Assembly (NCBI GenBank): GCA_013139395.1
Contig: WTAX01000112.1
Coordinates: 1-16,575, forward strand
From: Gammaproteobacteria bacterium
Lineage (GTDB): Bacteria > Pseudomonadota > Gammaproteobacteria > GRL18
Length of the DNA stretch: 16,575 nucleotides
Reading direction: 5' to 3'
Of this stretch, positions 15,325 through 16,575 are shown piece after piece. The position numbers and the translations under genes are program-made. Below the pieces are notes generated by a model. That model saw only the letters and a list, made by a program, of their open reading frames with translations. It was not told the DNA's origin and made no database searches. Every line of letters begins with the position of its first letter. Within the stretch, counting starts at the first letter, position 1.

Positions 15325-15579
15325 ATGAAGCGTAAACATCAAAAAACACTAGAATTGATTTTCTCGCACCCTGTAAGTGCAAATATTAAATGGCACGAAA
15401 TTGAGTCATTATTTACTGTTCTTGGTGCTGAGTTAATTGAAAGAGAAGGCTCCCGTGTTGAAGTTTTTTTATTTGGTGAAGTACGTATTTTTCACCGCCC
15501 TCATCCACGTCCTGATACAGATAAGGGAGCGGTTGCAAGTATCAGACAGTGGTTAAGAGATAATGAGGTAACACCATGA
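15325..15579 (+). CDS. hicA: HicA-family mRNA interferase toxin
   Basis: 84 residues from the ATG at 15325; the frame is open upstream to 15277 only through the promoter, so a longer start is rejected. HicA toxins are small double-stranded-RNA-binding-fold RNases that cut mRNA and block translation. The family pattern is KRKHQKTLELIF, then IKWHEIESLFTVLGAELIEREGS, then VRIFHRPHPRPDTDKGAVASIRQWL. In this subfamily the usual GSHH motif is replaced by GSR (42-44), and a histidine pair sits at 57 and 60 instead, a difference worth noting for the catalytic residue. The stop overlaps the hicB start (ATGA), so the two are coupled. The pair is the only gene content of cassette C. Confidence 0.88.
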   Translation: MKRKHQKTLELIFSHPVSANIKWHEIESLFTVLGAELIEREGSRVEVFLFGEVRIFHRPHPRPDTDKGAVASIRQWLRDNEVTP

Positions 15580-15911
15580 TGAATTTAATGGAGATTGATG
15601 GCTATAGAGCCACTATTAAATACGACCCAGAAATTGAGATGTTTCGTGGAGAATTTATTGGTTTAAATGGCGGAGCAGATTTTTACGCCAGTAATATAGA
15701 AGATTTAAAGAAAGAAGGTTCTGTTTCACTAAAAGTTTTTCTTAAAGCATGCGAAGAGCGAAATATTGAACCAAGAAAAGAGTATTCGGGTAAATTTAAT
15801 GTTCGTGTTCCCACAAAACTACATGCAGATATTGCCACACAAGCTAGCGCTGAGGGAAAAAGTCTAAACCAATGGGTAGTTGATGCTTTAGATAATGCAA
15901 CACACGTATAA
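15576..15911 (+). CDS. hicB: HicB-family antitoxin
   Basis: 111 residues. The N-terminal HicB fold neutralises HicA: YRATIKYDPEIEMFRGEFIGL, then ADFYASNIEDLKKEGSVSLKVFLKACEERNI. The C-terminal part (about 72-108) is a ribbon-helix-helix DNA-binding domain, FNVRVPTKLHADIATQASAEGKSLNQWV, used for autoregulation. GAGG eight bases before 15576 supports that start; ATGs at 15579 and 15588 are in-frame alternatives. The overlap with hicA is 4 bp. Both genes are intact. Confidence 0.9.
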   Translation: MMNLMEIDGYRATIKYDPEIEMFRGEFIGLNGGADFYASNIEDLKKEGSVSLKVFLKACEERNIEPRKEYSGKFNVRVPTKLHADIATQASAEGKSLNQWVVDALDNATHV

Positions 15912-15927
15912 AAATTTAAAGTGTGAG

Positions 15928-16126
15928 GCTTAACATGAATGTTGAATAAGGACTCTCATCCTGTGGACTTGTGGGTAACTCTCTCCATCTCTTTAGACCC
16001 ACTATAAGAGTTTGCATGGGAAATTCTGGTCTTAGCTATTATCAAAATTAAGTATTTTGGTTTTAATTTCAGAGAAATAAATTAAGTCTCTGGGAGATCA
16101 GGTTTCCCATGAAACTGGCGTTGAGG
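15928..16126 (+). other. attC3 region (end of cassette C), unusual or rearranged
   Basis: It begins with GCTTAAC (15928-15934), the exact complement of the cassette C start core. The expected left arm after it finds no partner. Instead there is an imperfect stem at about 15950-16009 (ACTCTCAT / ATAAGAGT and GTGGG / CCCAC). A second attC-like hairpin then pairs AGTTTGCATGGGAAA (16009-16023) with TTTCCCATGAAACT (16103-16116), spacer GGC and a candidate core GTTGAGG (16120-16126). The extra unpaired G sits where it does in attC0. The gap 15912-16289 holds no gene. Confidence 0.5.
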
Positions 16127-16289
16127 ATGTAGAATAACTCAGGTTTCGCAAAAATATACCATTTTTGATTTACATAAAACTGATTATAAATAAATCAAAA
16201 AGTTATGGTGTGAAAATAAGATAGAATTTTTAAATTTAATGAAAAACGAGTAATTCTACAGTCTCGTTATGTGAAAAAAGGAGTTTTCA

Positions 16290-16575
16290 ATGTTTGAACA
16301 AGTTTTTATTATTGTAGGGGCGTCAATTTTTGGTATTTCAGGTTTTGTTCATCTGATTTATACATTTTATACGAATAAATTTGATGCTCGAAAATCAAGT
16401 GTTACTGCTGCCATGAAAACAACCAGCCCTATTTTAACAAAAGAAACCACAATGTGGGATGCATGGATTGGGTTTAATGCAAGCCATAGCCTGGGAGCTA
16501 TTCTTGTAGCGGCTTTTTATATACCATTAGCTGTTTTAGACATGACAGTAATAATTGAAATTAAATGGTTTTCAA
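16290..16575 (+). CDS. Membrane protein, N-terminal part (runs off the right edge)
   Basis: 95 codons are visible. AAAAAGGAG lies six to eight bases before the ATG. A first membrane helix (about 4-30: IIVGASIFGISGFVHLIYTF) is followed by a soluble stretch, then MWDAWIGFNASHSLGAILVAAFYIPLAV, a second helix. The WDAWIGFN-SHSLG motif resembles a small uncharacterised membrane family (LIC_13387-like, from memory, uncertain). It would be the gene of cassette D if the core at 16120-16126 is real. The rest and any attC lie outside the window. Confidence 0.65.
   Translation, partial: MFEQVFIIVGASIFGISGFVHLIYTFYTNKFDARKSSVTAAMKTTSPILTKETTMWDAWIGFNASHSLGAILVAAFYIPLAVLDMTVIIEIKWFS

Larger units (their letters stand above)
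11102..16575 (+). mobile_element. Integron gene-cassette array, no integrase in view (CALIN-like)
   Basis: Three successive complete cassettes obey the cassette rule: start core GTTATTT with end core AAATAAC, GTTATAA with TTATAAC, GTTAAGC with GCTTAAC. All genes point the same way, separated by attC-type imperfect hairpins. The cargo (toxin-antitoxin, small membrane proteins, HEPN-like protein) is typical. An integrase would be expected to the left of the first attC, read on the minus strand; the genes there are ordinary chromosomal ones plus a dead IS, and none is a tyrosine recombinase. The array continues past the right edge. Confidence 0.8.

Noticed and set aside
16266..16273. GTTATGTG as another attC core before the last gene
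   Set aside because: Only a 6-bp AACGAG/CTCGTT dyad is near it; there is no attC-sized hairpin, so 16120-16126 is the better candidate.
11102..16575. CRISPR array or prophage in the accessory region
   Set aside because: No regularly spaced direct repeats and no phage structural, integrase or lysis genes; the spacing elements are dissimilar attC hairpins.

Overview
The window looks like a piece of a low-GC gammaproteobacterial chromosome, probably from a sulfur-oxidising or related lineage. The Hda gene, the WrbA/DUF2069 pair beside it and a YihY/BrkB gene are typical of Gammaproteobacteria. A SoxXA-binding-like lipoprotein, a D-cysteine desulfhydrase-type enzyme and two exported thioredoxin-fold proteins hint at sulfur and thiol chemistry. 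No rRNA or tRNA gene was seen, so the lineage call is an inference from gene content.

Left part (1-10025), mostly core genes. It opens with the N-terminus of a nitroreductase (minus strand). A non-coding stretch follows, rich in palindromes: a 149-bp MITE-like element with 12-bp perfect terminal repeats and an 8-bp target duplication, a 91-bp hairpin and a 28-bp perfect palindrome. Next come a small DUF2892 membrane protein, a second inverted-repeat element (1119-1277), a Crp/Fnr regulator and a D-cysteine desulfhydrase-like enzyme (probably one operon), then hda facing DUF2069 and wrbA. After these are the SoxXA-binding-like lipoprotein, yihY, and an envelope operon: TlpA-like thioredoxin, SoxW-like thioredoxin, TolC-like outer-membrane protein and a very short HlyD/RND adaptor.

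Middle (10026-11101). An internally deleted ISAs1-type element (10073-10452, inverted ends visible, transposase remnants) and about 650 bp without a convincing gene, holding four scattered CGAAAGT copies.

Right part (11102-16575), the accessory region. This reads as an integron gene-cassette array with no integrase gene in view (a CALIN-like array). The cassettes are on the plus strand. Each of the three complete ones passes the cassette test: the 7-base core at its start (GTTATTT, GTTATAA, GTTAAGC) is the exact reverse complement of the core opening its own attC at the end (AAATAAC, TTATAAC, GCTTAAC). Cassette A carries a hydrophobic, possibly membrane-inserting protein followed directly by a three-helix membrane protein, which recalls a pore-former/immunity pair. 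Its attC has been split on the opposite strand by a class C (IIC-attC type) group II intron of about 1974 nt encoding a reverse transcriptase/maturase. Removing the intron restores a clean attC. Cassette B holds a HEPN-like gene broken by one frameshift. Cassette C is a HicA/HicB toxin-antitoxin pair with its own strong promoter buried in 13-bp tandem repeats. A fourth unit starts with a membrane-protein gene that runs off the window.
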